DNA of 14,432 nucleotides from RYN-431 sp036388295. GTDB lineage: Bacteria; Planctomycetota; Phycisphaerae; Tepidisphaerales; Tepidisphaeraceae. Below the pieces are notes generated by a model. It had not been told where the DNA came from. It made no database searches and saw only the letters and a program-made list of their open reading frames with translations. The stretch lies in contig DASVSC010000040.1 of NCBI GenBank assembly GCA_036388295.1, forward strand, positions 1 through 14,432. Direction: 5' to 3'. Shown here piece after piece: positions 1 through 7,959 of the stretch; position 1 is the first letter of the stretch, and each line of letters opens with the position of its first letter. The position numbers and the translations under genes were made by a program.

Positions 1-1732
1 CCAGGATCACGAAGTACGCGGTCACCTTAATCGACTGGAAAAAAAGCGGGTCGTAGGTGAATAGCTGTTTGAAGTTCGTCAGCCCGACGAACTTCGCCTG
101 GCTGAGCGGGACCATGCCGCTCCATTGGCTGAAGGCCAGCAACAGCGACACGATCATCGGCCCGAGCGTGAAGACCGCGAAACCGATCAGCCACGGGGCG
201 ATGAACCGGAAGCCGGAGCGTTCGGTGGCGCGGTCGATCGGGCCGAGCGGCTCGCGGCGGGCGCGGATCACCAATACCGCCACTGCGACGGCGACCACGG
301 CCGCCAGGCCCGCGACGATCGTCTTCCAGGGCATCGCCGACCACTGGCCCGTGCGCAGCGGCGAGTTCAGTTCGCGCGACCAGTAGTCCTGAATGATGTG
401 CGCCAACTCCATCGTCGACACACGGCCGGCGCTGATGGCGCGGTCGGGCAACGTGCGCATCAGCACGTCGAACTCCGGCTGCTTGGGCAGCAGCGGCAGC
501 TTGGCGTATTCGATCGCGTCGAGGAACACCTGCTCGTTTTTAAGCGGGGCGCCAGGCGCACGCAGGAAGTCGTCCGACCGGGCCACGCTCTGCAAGGCTG
601 GAATCGACAAACCGGACCGCGCCTGCTGCACCTGTCCCTCACGGCCGCAGAGGAAGCTGATCAGTTCGTACGTCCGGGCGCGGTTCTTCGTCTGCGTGGA
701 CATCGTCCAGCCGTTGAAGAACGTCTGGCTGGCTTTGACGGTGCCCGAGGGGACGGGGACCATGTCCCACTTGAAGCCGGTGACCGCGCGGTACTGCGTG
801 ACCAGCCATTGCCCGAGCGGGCCGATGCTGCCGATGTTGCCGTTCTTGAACTCCTGCCCGCCGTTCTTGGCCAGGCCCGTCGCGTTGTAGGCCGTCTTGT
901 CGACGAGGCGCATGCGGCGGATCAGCTCCAGGCCCTGCTGCGCGCCCGGCTCGTGGAGCGCCAGCTTGGCGAAGTTCGGCGTGCCGTCGGGGTTTTTGGT
1001 GAAGAAATCCCCTTCGTACGTCCACAGGAAGTTGCGCAGCGTGTCCGGCCAGAGGTCGAACATCGTGCCGTAAATCTCGCGCCCTTCGAGGCCCGGCGTG
1101 CCGTTGAGGGCCCGAATCTTCTTGGCCTCGGCCTCGAAGCGCGGCCAGTCCCAGCCGTTCTTCTGGATGTCGCGCCAGTCGATGCCGGCCTTTTCGAACA
1201 GGTCGATGTTGATGAAGAAGCAGGCGGTCGTGAAATCCTTCGGCAGGCCGTACAGCCGGCCGTTCGCCCCGGCGACCAAGCCCGTGGCCGTGTCGTAGCG
1301 GAAGGCCTTCAGCAGGATCGGGAAAAAGTCCTGGCGCAGTGCCTCGGGCTCTTTGTCGAAGTACTCGTCCAGCGGCGCGATCAGATCATTGTCCGCCAGC
1401 TCCGGCAGCATGTCCGGCCGCAGGTAAAACACGTCCGGCGCATTATTCGCCGCCATCATCGTCTTGAGCTTGTTGGCGTACGCGTCGGAGCCGGGATTGA
1501 TGCGGACGATGCGGACGTCCTTGTTCAACTCGGTGAACTTCGCGCACAAATCGGCGACGATTTTGTCCTCGGCCGGGTCGCCCCAGTGCATCACCGTCAG
1601 TTCGACCGGTCGCTCGGCCAGGTCGCGGCGGTGCTGCACGTACCGCCGGCCGAAGTCGAAGAACGCCCAGGCGATCGCCAGAACGACCAGGCCCGTCAGG
1701 ATCCCTTTGATGCACTTCAACAAGATGGTCAT
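1..1732 (-). CDS. Carbohydrate ABC transporter: substrate-binding protein fused to MalF-type permease (3' end outside window)
   Basis: Predicted importer component that would capture a sugar or glycoside outside the membrane and pass it through the permease it is joined to. The frame is open from ATG 1732 to the left edge (577 codons). Checked internal Met codons at 763, 412 and 334 stay in frame. Residues 8-26 form an N-terminal hydrophobic anchor. Residues about 40-460 look like a family 1 extracellular solute-binding protein (LTVMHWGD at 44, NAPDVFYLRPD at 97, LYGLPKDFTT at 160). A second helix spans 471-489 and is followed by RARRE, which places the linker in the cytoplasm. From 510 the sequence matches the start of a MalF/UgpA permease (FIAPWLIGF, then KFVGLTNFKQLF). 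The topology is consistent: binding domain outside, permease in the membrane. No strong Shine-Dalgarno precedes the start. A MalG partner and an ATPase are expected elsewhere. The substrate is unknown. Confidence 0.85.
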   Translation of the reverse strand, partial: MTILLKCIKGILTGLVVLAIAWAFFDFGRRYVQHRRDLAERPVELTVMHWGDPAEDKIVADLCAKFTELNKDVRIVRINPGSDAYANKLKTMMAANNAPDVFYLRPDMLPELADNDLIAPLDEYFDKEPEALRQDFFPILLKAFRYDTATGLVAGANGRLYGLPKDFTTACFFINIDLFEKAGIDWRDIQKNGWDWPRFEAEAKKIRALNGTPGLEGREIYGTMFDLWPDTLRNFLWTYEGDFFTKNPDGTPNFAKLALHEPGAQQGLELIRRMRLVDKTAYNATGLAKNGGQEFKNGNIGSIGPLGQWLVTQYRAVTGFKWDMVPVPSGTVKASQTFFNGWTMSTQTKNRARTYELISFLCGREGQVQQARSGLSIPALQSVARSDDFLRAPGAPLKNEQVFLDAIEYAKLPLLPKQPEFDVLMRTLPDRAISAGRVSTMELAHIIQDYWSRELNSPLRTGQWSAMPWKTIVAGLAAVVAVAVAVLVIRARREPLGPIDRATERSGFRFIAPWLIGFAVFTLGPMIVSLLLAFSQWSGMVPLSQAKFVGLTNFKQLFTYDPLFFQSIKVTAYFVIL

Positions 1733-1910
1733 GCTTCAGCCGTCCGCCGGACGATTCCTTCCGCGCCGCCCGCCGGGGCCGACGCGCTTCGACACAGCCG
1801 CGTAAGCTACCGGCGGACCGGGTCGCGGGGCAACTTATTGACGACGTTCAGTGGTGCAGAAAATGCAATCATCCACGGCTTCCGACGCGGGCGTCTGGTC
1901 GAATCGGCGT

Positions 1911-2333
1911 TTAACCCACGATCGCGTCGGCTTCGATTTCGATCTTCGCGTCCGCGTCGATCAGCCGTGCCACTTCCACGATGCTGGTGGCGGGGCGGAT
2001 GTCGGCGAACACATCGCCGTGCACCGCGGCCACGGCTTCCCATTGCGACACGTCGGTGACGAACATGCGCGTGCGGATGACGTCCTCGGGCTTACCGCCA
2101 AGGGTCTTGATCGCTTCGAGCACGATCGCCAATGACCGCCGGGCCTGCGCGCCGACGTCCGCGGCGTATGAGCCGTCGCTGTTCACGCCCACCGTTCCCG
2201 TGACGGCGATCACGTTCCCCGCCCGAACGGCCCGGCTGTAGCCCATCTTCGGCTCCCAGCTGCTGCCGCTGCTGGCGTACGTGCGGCCATTGCGGGTGGT
2301 GGTGGTGATGCGGATGGGATTGCTGTCGCTCAT
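1911..2333 (-). CDS. Rid/YjgF/YER057c/UK114 family protein lacking the RidA catalytic arginine
   Basis: A 140-residue protein covering the whole single-domain Rid fold (trimeric in the family). True RidA hydrolyses reactive enamine/imine intermediates. Recognisable segments are AGNVIAVTGTVG (38-49), the helix with VLEAIKTLGGKPEDVIRTRMFV (71-92) and RPATSIVEVARL (113-124), then KIEIEADAIVG at the end. In E. coli RidA the PARSCVEV segment carries the catalytic Arg105; here the aligned residue is Thr116, so deaminase activity is doubtful and a non-deaminase Rid subgroup is likely. The ATG at 2333 is chosen because GGAG lies nine bases upstream and the protein then has normal family length. The frame stays open upstream but reads as Pro/Ala/Arg-rich non-family sequence. 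It lies 133 bases downstream of citrate synthase on the same strand and may be co-transcribed. The function is not known. Confidence 0.92.
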   Translation of the reverse strand: MSDSNPIRITTTTRNGRTYASSGSSWEPKMGYSRAVRAGNVIAVTGTVGVNSDGSYAADVGAQARRSLAIVLEAIKTLGGKPEDVIRTRMFVTDVSQWEAVAAVHGDVFADIRPATSIVEVARLIDADAKIEIEADAIVG

Positions 2334-2342
2334 GGTTGCATG

Positions 2343-2346
2343 CTCC
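2343..2346 (-). promoter_or_regulatory. Shine-Dalgarno GGAG of the Rid-family gene
   Basis: GGAG lies nine bases before ATG 2333. It supports that start over the longer open frame reaching 2558. It is one of only two clear Shine-Dalgarno motifs in the window. Confidence 0.6.
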
Positions 2347-2383
2347 GGGGAAAGGGATGACTCGGCGGGTCGATTCGCACGCA

Positions 2384-2406
2384 CAGGCCCGCTGAAGCGG
2401 GGCCTG
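2384..2406 (-). terminator. GC-rich hairpin after citrate synthase, possible weak terminator
   Basis: Left arm CAGGCCCGCT and right arm AGCGGGGCCTG can pair with one bulged G around a two-base loop, in the gap between citrate synthase and the Rid gene. No T-run follows on either strand, so a classic intrinsic terminator is not demonstrated. It could attenuate read-through, protect a 3' end, or be incidental in GC-rich DNA. Confidence 0.3.
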
Positions 2407-2466
2407 CCTGAAAATGCCCCGTCGTGGGAGGGGGCCGTACTTGGGTCGCCCGCGGGAAGCGGCGCG

Positions 2467-3732
2467 TCAGGCGTAGTGGTTGCCGGTCGGGCCGGTGTAA
2501 ATCTGGCGGGGGCGGTAGATTTTGCCCTTCTGGTCGCGCACTTCTTTCCACTGCGCAATCCACCCCGGCATGCGGCCGACGGCGAAGAGGACGGTGAACA
2601 TGTCCGTCGGCACGCCCATCGCCCGCATGATGATGCCGCTGTAGAAGTCGACGTTCGGGTAGAGCTTGCGGCTGACGAAGTAATCGTCCGCCAAGGCCAC
2701 TTCCTCTAGCCGACGGGCGATTTTCAGGAGCGGGTCTTCGATCTTCATCGACGCCAGCACGCTCTCGGCCGCCCGGCTGAGGATGCGGGCACGCGGGTCG
2801 TAGTTGCGGTAAATCGGGTGGCCGAAGCCGAACAGGCGGTATTTCTTGGCCTTCACGCCGGCGAGGAAGTCGTCGGGGTCGATCTTGTCGCGGTGGATCT
2901 GTTCCAGCTGGTTCATGATCTCCACGTTGGCCCCGCCGTGCAGCGGGCCCCAGAGCGCGCACACCGCGGCGGCGCAGCTGGCGAAGAGATTGGCGTGGCT
3001 GCTGCCGACCATGCGGCAGGTGCTGGCCGAGCAGTTCTGCTCGTGGTCGGCGTGGAGCAGGAAGATCAGATCAAGGGCCCGGGCCACTTCGGGCTTGGGC
3101 GCTTCCCCGAACATCATCTGCAGGAACTTGGCCGTATAGTTCGCCGCCTTGGCCGGGCCGGGGATGTCGGCCGGGGCAATCGCCGGCTTGCCGACGCTGT
3201 GACGATAAATGGCGGCCGCCAGCGTGCGGATTTTGGCGATCAGCTTGGCGCTGGTGATGTCGAAATGCGCTTCGAGGTCCAGGTCCATCACTTCCGGGTC
3301 GTACCCGCACAGGCCGCTGATGCAGGCCGACAGCATGGCCATCGGGCTGGCGTCCTGGGGAAAGCCTTTCAGGATCGTCAGCAACGCCGGATTCACCGGC
3401 GTGTGCTCGGCGATCCGGCTGACGAACCCGTCCAGTTCCCCCGGAGTCGGTAGTTTGCCTTCGATCAGCAGCGAAGCGGTTTCAAGGAACGTCGACTTGT
3501 CCGCCAACTCTTCGATCGGGTAGCCGCGGTAGCGAAGGATGCCCTTTTCGGCGTCAATAAAGGTGATTTCGCTGGTGCAGCTGCCGGTGTTTCGGTAGCC
3601 GGGATCGACCGTGATATAGCCCGTCTGGTCCCGCAGCTTGGTCACGTCGATGCCGAGTTCGCCTTCCGTGCCTTGGATGATGGGCAGGTCGATCGTCTTT
3701 CCGTCGATGGTGAGAGTGGCCGTGCGCGACAT
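2467..3732 (-). CDS. gltA: Citrate synthase
   Basis: Condenses oxaloacetate with acetyl-CoA to citrate, the entry step of the TCA cycle, in the cytoplasm. The 421-residue product has the usual length of the E. coli-type hexameric enzyme and nearly the same numbering. Catalytic residues are present: His265 in WGPLHGGAN, His305 in FGFGH and Asp362 in NVDFYSG. Substrate-binding arginines appear as Arg314 (NYDPRA) and Arg387 (AVGRMPGW). LLHADHEQN at 225-233 is the other signature. An oddity is Pro306 where E. coli has Arg (GFGHPIY against GFGHRVY). The start at 3732 gives MSRTATLTIDGK, a normal family N-terminus. The frame extends to 3804, but that stretch contains a TATACT box and no family sequence. 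It is transcribed divergently from the secreted HAF-repeat gene. Confidence 0.97.
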   Translation of the reverse strand: MSRTATLTIDGKTIDLPIIQGTEGELGIDVTKLRDQTGYITVDPGYRNTGSCTSEITFIDAEKGILRYRGYPIEELADKSTFLETASLLIEGKLPTPGELDGFVSRIAEHTPVNPALLTILKGFPQDASPMAMLSACISGLCGYDPEVMDLDLEAHFDITSAKLIAKIRTLAAAIYRHSVGKPAIAPADIPGPAKAANYTAKFLQMMFGEAPKPEVARALDLIFLLHADHEQNCSASTCRMVGSSHANLFASCAAAVCALWGPLHGGANVEIMNQLEQIHRDKIDPDDFLAGVKAKKYRLFGFGHPIYRNYDPRARILSRAAESVLASMKIEDPLLKIARRLEEVALADDYFVSRKLYPNVDFYSGIIMRAMGVPTDMFTVLFAVGRMPGWIAQWKEVRDQKGKIYRPRQIYTGPTGNHYA

Positions 3733-3741
3733 GGGTGCGGG

Positions 3742-3747
3742 AGTATA
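3742..3747 (-). promoter_or_regulatory. TATACT -10-like box immediately upstream of gltA
   Basis: On the minus strand TATACT ends nine bases before ATG 3732 (intervening bases CCCGCACCC). Transcription starting about seven bases after the box would leave almost no 5' leader, and there is no Shine-Dalgarno motif. No good -35 hexamer is seen. The spacing supports ATG 3732 as the start, but promoter activity is inferred from position only. Confidence 0.45.
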
Positions 3748-3859
3748 GAGCAAGACCCCGGCCGAATCACGCCTGTCCTTCCACGGGCCCGGCCGGTGAC
3801 ACAATCCCCACGGGCGGCCGGCCTATCCCAAGATTATCGAATCAAGCCCCATAAATAGG

Positions 3860-3888
3860 TTGTAAAGCCAACGTGTGCGATTTAATGT
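3860..3888 (+). promoter_or_regulatory. Weak candidate promoter of the HAF-repeat gene
   Basis: TTGTAA (3860-3865) and TAATGT (3883-3888) are separated by 17 bases in the 222-base divergent gap. The -10 match is poor and the DNA is locally AT-richer, so this is only the best candidate present. The rest of the gap holds GC-rich palindromic patches and nothing else I can name. Confidence 0.25.
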
Positions 3889-3916
3889 TTCGGCGGGGGA
3901 GCTTTTTCACATCCAT

Positions 3917-3934
3917 GCCGGACGCCCGTCCGGC
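3917..3934 (+). promoter_or_regulatory. 5' leader hairpin before the HAF-repeat gene
   Basis: A perfect seven-base stem, GCCGGAC pairing with GTCCGGC around a GCCC loop, lies just upstream of the ribosome-binding site. It would be in the 5' untranslated region if transcription starts near 3890. It does not cover the Shine-Dalgarno, so it may affect mRNA stability rather than block translation. Confidence 0.35.
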
Positions 3935-3945
3935 CATCTCAAGAA

Positions 3946-3950
3946 GAGGA
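3946..3950 (+). promoter_or_regulatory. Shine-Dalgarno GAGGA of the HAF-repeat gene
   Basis: GAGGA is separated by CACT from ATG 3955. It fixes the start at the Met that gives the planctomycete extracellular N-terminus. Confidence 0.65.
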
Positions 3951-3954
3951 CACT

Positions 3955-5631
3955 ATGCAACAGAATCGGTCTATCCGTCGTTCTACACTTTCCATGTTCG
4001 AAAACCTGGAAGGCCGCCGGCTGTTCGCCGTCGCCTACACCATCACCGATCTCGCGCCCGACACCGGCGGCGTCGCCCATACCGGTAAAGCGTACGGCAT
4101 CAGCGATAACGGCAAAGTCGCTATGCAGTATGACGGCAACGCCGCGTTCTGGTCGGCCGGCGTCGTCACCGACCTCGGCTTCGACGGCTTCGCCACCGAC
4201 ATCAATAACAACGGCGTCGTCGTCGGCGTCGACACCAGCAGCGGCCAGAACCGGCCGTTCGTCTGGAAGAGCGGCGTGAAAACGAACCTCACGCTCAACG
4301 GCGTCACGAACGGCGTCGCCAGTGCCATTAACAATGACGGCACCGTCGTCGGCACGTTCTTCAACCTCGGCGTTAACAACGACGGCTTCGCCAAAACCCT
4401 CAACGGGCCCGTCACCGACGTCGGCGCGCCCGCCGGCTACGAAAGCGTCAGCGTCACCGGCATCAACGAAGACGGCCAGATCATCGGCAACGTCGTCAAC
4501 GTCCAGACCGGCACCCGCGCGTTCATCAAGAGCGGCGGCACCTTCAAACTCCTCGGCCCGCTGCCCGGCGGCCCGACCACCCGCACCGACAAAGGCATCA
4601 CCGACAGCGGCACCATCGCCATCAGCGGCCCGAGCGCCGACGTCTACGACGGCAACACCAAGATTTATCACGCCTACACCGTCGGCAGTAACGGCTACGG
4701 CGCGATCACCGACCGCGGCACGTACGGCAGCTTCTACGACGTCGAAGCCAGCGACATCAACAACAGCGGCGTCATCACCGGCAACAACAACCCCGGCCTT
4801 AACGACAGCCAGGGCATGATCAACGGCGGCAGCGGGTTCGACCTGGTCGAAAACCTGATCAGCCCCGCAGCCGGCTGGACGCGCATCTTCTCCGCCGAAG
4901 CGCTGAACCACTCCGGCAAAGTCGTCGGCGAAGGCTTCAACGCCCTCGGCCAGCGCAGCCCGTACCTGCTGACGCCGATCCCGACCACGCACCAGATCAG
5001 CGGCACGCTTTGGAACGACACCGACAAGGACGGCGTGTTCGACGCCAACGAATCGCCCACTGGTGCCCGCACCGTCTACATCGACGCCAACACCAACGGC
5101 AAGCTCGACAACGGTGAAAAACAGACCACGTCCAATGACCTCGGCCAGTACACCTTTACCGGTCTCGCCGACGGCACGTATCAAGTTCGCCGTATCTTCC
5201 CGAGCGGCTTCGGCATGACCAATCCGACCAACGGAGGAAGCTATCGCAGCGTCGTCCTCAACGGTGCGAACGTCAGCGGCGTCCACATCGGCACCGCGGC
5301 CGTCACGCTCTTGAAGGGCTCGATCCGCGGCACGCTGTTCAATGACTCGGCTAAGGACGGCTTCTACAACGGCAACGAAATGCCCAGCGGCGTCCGCCAG
5401 GTGTTCATCGACAGCAACGCCAACAAGAAGCTCGACCCCGGCGAGAAGTCCACGTTCAGCGACATCAACGGCCGCTACCTGCTGCAAGATCTCGTCGCCG
5501 GAACGTACAAGGTGACCCGCGTGTTCCCGAGCGGCTACAAGCTGAGCAACAACGCCCTTGGCTACGTCAGCGTGACACTCTCACCCGGCCAGGACCAGAC
5601 CGGCGTCAACCTCGGCACACGCACGGTGTAG
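3955..5631 (+). CDS. Secreted HAF-repeat protein with two C-terminal SdrD-B-like domains
   Basis: Predicted extracellular or cell-surface protein of 558 residues. Residues 14-26 (MFENLEGRRLFAV) match the short N-terminal motif of planctomycete extracellular proteins (Pfam Planc_extracel type), and no long hydrophobic signal peptide is seen. Residues about 28-340 hold repeats of the HAF type, each with a core like DINNNGVVVG (82-91), AINNDGTVVG (124-133), GINEDGQIIG (169-178), DINNSGVITG (267-276) and ALNHSGKVVG (316-325). Residues about 347-449 and 455-556 are two Cna-B/SdrD-B-like modules (ISGTLWNDTDKDGVFD and IRGTLFNDSAKDGFYN). Asp/Asn-rich loops such as DANTNGKLDNGEK look able to bind calcium. 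It starts behind a good Shine-Dalgarno and ends before a strong terminator, so it is probably monocistronic. No enzymatic motif was found. A structural or adhesive role is inferred from the domains only. Confidence 0.9.
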   Translation: MQQNRSIRRSTLSMFENLEGRRLFAVAYTITDLAPDTGGVAHTGKAYGISDNGKVAMQYDGNAAFWSAGVVTDLGFDGFATDINNNGVVVGVDTSSGQNRPFVWKSGVKTNLTLNGVTNGVASAINNDGTVVGTFFNLGVNNDGFAKTLNGPVTDVGAPAGYESVSVTGINEDGQIIGNVVNVQTGTRAFIKSGGTFKLLGPLPGGPTTRTDKGITDSGTIAISGPSADVYDGNTKIYHAYTVGSNGYGAITDRGTYGSFYDVEASDINNSGVITGNNNPGLNDSQGMINGGSGFDLVENLISPAAGWTRIFSAEALNHSGKVVGEGFNALGQRSPYLLTPIPTTHQISGTLWNDTDKDGVFDANESPTGARTVYIDANTNGKLDNGEKQTTSNDLGQYTFTGLADGTYQVRRIFPSGFGMTNPTNGGSYRSVVLNGANVSGVHIGTAAVTLLKGSIRGTLFNDSAKDGFYNGNEMPSGVRQVFIDSNANKKLDPGEKSTFSDINGRYLLQDLVAGTYKVTRVFPSGYKLSNNALGYVSVTLSPGQDQTGVNLGTRTV

Positions 5632-5666
5632 CCGCGGGCGATTGAGATATTTGGGTCGAATCTCCT

Positions 5667-5715
5667 CACTCCGTTCGTGGCTGAGTTCATCAGCCGCGAA
5701 CGGAGTGCGTGTTTT
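5667..5715 (+). terminator. Rho-independent terminator between convergent genes
   Basis: Arms 5667-5684 and 5690-5707 form an 18-base stem with a single G-T pair and a five-base loop (GTTCA), followed by CGTG and TTTT. It lies 36 bases after the HAF-repeat gene and 40 bases before the stop of the converging gene. The T-run is on the plus-strand side, so it mainly serves the HAF-repeat gene. The stem could also slow transcription from the other side. Confidence 0.85.
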
Positions 5716-5747
5716 GATGGCAAAAGCACTCGGTTTCCCCTTCACCT

Positions 5748-7895
5748 CTACCCGGCCGTAATTTCCCAAACCTGAAAGCACGTCGTGCGAAAGTTCGGCC
5801 GATTGAGCGGCTTGCGGCCGCGGGGGATGGACCTGAACTCGTCCTTCACGACCTGCGGCACCGTCCACCAGTCCACGCGTCGCCCGACCAGAACCGGGTT
5901 CTTCGAGCCGGTGATGTACCGCCGCACAAAATCGGGCACCGGGCCTTCCTCTTTCTTGCGCAGCGCCTGCCGGAGCGGATCGGCAGAGGCGACGGCTTCC
6001 AGGACGAACACGCGGCGGTTCGTTGACAGCGCCGCGCGCACTGTCGCGCGGGCCTGCTCGTTGAGTGCGGCTTGGTCGCCTTTGATTGCGTCGAACAAAC
6101 GCTGGCCGCGTACCGGGTCCATCAGCACCGGATCGTCGCTCAACGCCCGCGGCCGTCCGTTGACCCAGTTCCGGTCGAACGACTGGCCCGAGTACAGGCG
6201 GTTATCCGTCACGAACTGCAGGTAATTGAGCAGCGGCTCGTCGCGGCAGACCAGCATCGCGCCGTCCGGCACACGCTCGCGCACGGCCCGCGCGGTGGCC
6301 TGCCACATGCGGGTGTCGTAGGCGTTTTGTTCCAGCCAGAACCGCGACGCGTCGGCCCCGCCGGAGACGCTTAATAGCGTGACCAAGCCTGCCGCCATCA
6401 CCGGCGTTGATCGGCGCGACGTGGCCGCCAGTGCCCCCGCAATGGCGACGGCCGCGACGATCCCGGCGAAGAAGGCGACGGTTGCTCCCGTGCGCTGGTA
6501 GGCCGTCGGTGCCCGCTCCAGATAGGTTTGCAGTGGCGCGAGCGTCTGCTTGTCGCGGTCGAATCGGACCGAGTAAAAGACGACCACCCCGGCGGCCGCC
6601 GCCACGCACAGAACGAACACCGTGCGGACCGCGACGCGCAGCGCTGCATGACGGCGCGAGTGTTGTCCGACGGCGTCGGGCACAGCGGCAGTCGGCTCGG
6701 GGGCAGTCGGCTCGGAAACCGGCCGTGCGATCCGTCCGCCGGCCGGCAGCAGTCCCCAGAACGCGAAGGCCAGCAACGGCGGCAGGGACGTCGTGATGAA
6801 CCGCAGCATGCCCACGCCGTCGGGCCCCCAGTAGTAGAACGCGTACAACCCCAGGCACGGCCAGGCCCAGAGCAGCAGGAACACCGCACGGCGCGGGTCG
6901 CGCGGCGTCGTCCTCACCATTCCGATGATCGCCAGCGGCAGCATCAGGAACAGCCCGCCGACGGCCAGGTTGCGCAGCAGGGCTTCCCAGTTGTCGAAAA
7001 AATAGACCCAGCCGAAGCCAGTGGATTCGTTCGTCGAGTCATAGCCGGTGAGCGTGCCGAGCAGCAGCAGGTTGTAAGCCGCGAGTGCGATCACCGGCGC
7101 GGCCCACGCCGCCAGCAGCAACAACGGCTCGAACCAACGGCGGGCCATTCGTGACGGCCACGGCGGGGCGGGTTCGATCATGCCAAGATCGACCGGCGTA
7201 CGCCGCGCCACCGGGCGGACGAGCGCGGCCCAAAGCAGCGGTAAAACGAGCAGTCCCTCTGAATAGCGGACGGTGGCCGAGTAGCCGACGAGCAGGCCGC
7301 CGAAGATCGCCCACCGTCGCCCGCCGACGTGCCACCAGTGCAGCACCGCCGCCATGCCCCACGTCGCGGTGAACACGTTCACCGCGTGGCTGTTCGGGTT
7401 ATTCACCAGCGCGGCCGTCAGCGGACTGGTGGCAAAGGCCAGCATCCCCAGCAGCCCGCCGTACGTGCCGCTGAACCGGCGGACCACGATGAACACGGCC
7501 GGCAGTGTGAGCGCCATCGCGATCGGGCTCAGGTAGAAAGCCGCCGTCGTCCCGCCGGCCGACGCCCAGATCAGCAGCGCGTACAGCAGCGGCAGGCCGA
7601 TCGGGTACTTCGGGTCGAACGACGCGGCTTTGTCGTTCGCCCCCGCGACCCACATGTTGGAGACGAACGCGTGCGGGTCGAACTGCGTCGGCGTCCCCAA
7701 AATCGTCGGCCACTGTCGCGGCAGCAGCGTGCGCGAGAACTGCTTGCCGCCGACGAGGTAGCCGTTCTGGTCCGTGCCCACGTGCACCGGCTCGAAATAC
7801 GCCTGCGTCCAAATGAAGAACGCGACGGCCAAGACGAATGCGGCGACAAGTCCCGTGCGGCGGACGAGTTTGGATTCAGCTGCAGATCGATCCAT
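5748..7895 (-). CDS. GT-C/ArnT-like multi-spanning glycosyltransferase, paralogue 1
   Basis: A 715-residue inner-membrane protein with many hydrophobic helices from residue 14 to about 530, then a soluble, probably extracytoplasmic C-terminal domain. GT-C enzymes of the PMT/ArnT/RgtA type use a polyprenyl-phosphate sugar and carry an acidic residue in the first outer loop; Asp42 in VGTDQNGYLVGGK just after helix 1 fits. Other motifs shared with the neighbouring paralogue are YPIGLPLLYA (97-106), NNPNSHA (165-171), ATVRYSEGLL (207-216), LTGYDSTNES (282-291) and YYWGPDG (354-360). It is the last gene of a three-gene minus-strand group, 64 bases after its paralogue. No Shine-Dalgarno is evident before ATG 7895, so translation may depend on the upstream gene or another mechanism. 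Donor and acceptor cannot be read from the sequence. Assignment to a named GT family is by fold pattern. Confidence 0.8.
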   Translation of the reverse strand: MDRSAAESKLVRRTGLVAAFVLAVAFFIWTQAYFEPVHVGTDQNGYLVGGKQFSRTLLPRQWPTILGTPTQFDPHAFVSNMWVAGANDKAASFDPKYPIGLPLLYALLIWASAGGTTAAFYLSPIAMALTLPAVFIVVRRFSGTYGGLLGMLAFATSPLTAALVNNPNSHAVNVFTATWGMAAVLHWWHVGGRRWAIFGGLLVGYSATVRYSEGLLVLPLLWAALVRPVARRTPVDLGMIEPAPPWPSRMARRWFEPLLLLAAWAAPVIALAAYNLLLLGTLTGYDSTNESTGFGWVYFFDNWEALLRNLAVGGLFLMLPLAIIGMVRTTPRDPRRAVFLLLWAWPCLGLYAFYYWGPDGVGMLRFITTSLPPLLAFAFWGLLPAGGRIARPVSEPTAPEPTAAVPDAVGQHSRRHAALRVAVRTVFVLCVAAAAGVVVFYSVRFDRDKQTLAPLQTYLERAPTAYQRTGATVAFFAGIVAAVAIAGALAATSRRSTPVMAAGLVTLLSVSGGADASRFWLEQNAYDTRMWQATARAVRERVPDGAMLVCRDEPLLNYLQFVTDNRLYSGQSFDRNWVNGRPRALSDDPVLMDPVRGQRLFDAIKGDQAALNEQARATVRAALSTNRRVFVLEAVASADPLRQALRKKEEGPVPDFVRRYITGSKNPVLVGRRVDWWTVPQVVKDEFRSIPRGRKPLNRPNFRTTCFQVWEITAG
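7741..7772. repeat. 32-base exact repeat within paralogue 1 (copy 1 of 2)
   Basis: These 32 bases are identical to 9653-9684 in the neighbouring paralogue. They code for the DQNGYLVGGK motif next to the presumed catalytic aspartate. The identity reflects paralogy, recent duplication or gene conversion rather than a mobile repeat. Confidence 0.75.
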
Positions 7896-7959
7896 GAGGT
7901 GTCAGAAGGTTACGAGAAAGCCATTACCCAGAGGACCACGCCGGCCGCTCAGTACGCGG

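Noticed and set aside
125..2059. 644-codon plus-strand open frame
   Set aside because: It is antisense to the ABC fusion gene, which shows clear binding-protein and permease motifs. The plus-strand product is Arg/Gln/His-rich with no recognisable domain, typical of shadow frames in GC-rich DNA.
2334..2558. N-terminal extension of the Rid-family protein
   Set aside because: The extra 75 residues are low-complexity and overlap the end of citrate synthase. A Shine-Dalgarno sits before the internal ATG.
3907..5487. 526-codon minus-strand open frame opposite the HAF-repeat gene
   Set aside because: Its Asp/Val/Ala-rich repetitive product simply mirrors the codon bias and repeats of the real gene, which has a Shine-Dalgarno, a sorting motif and a terminator.
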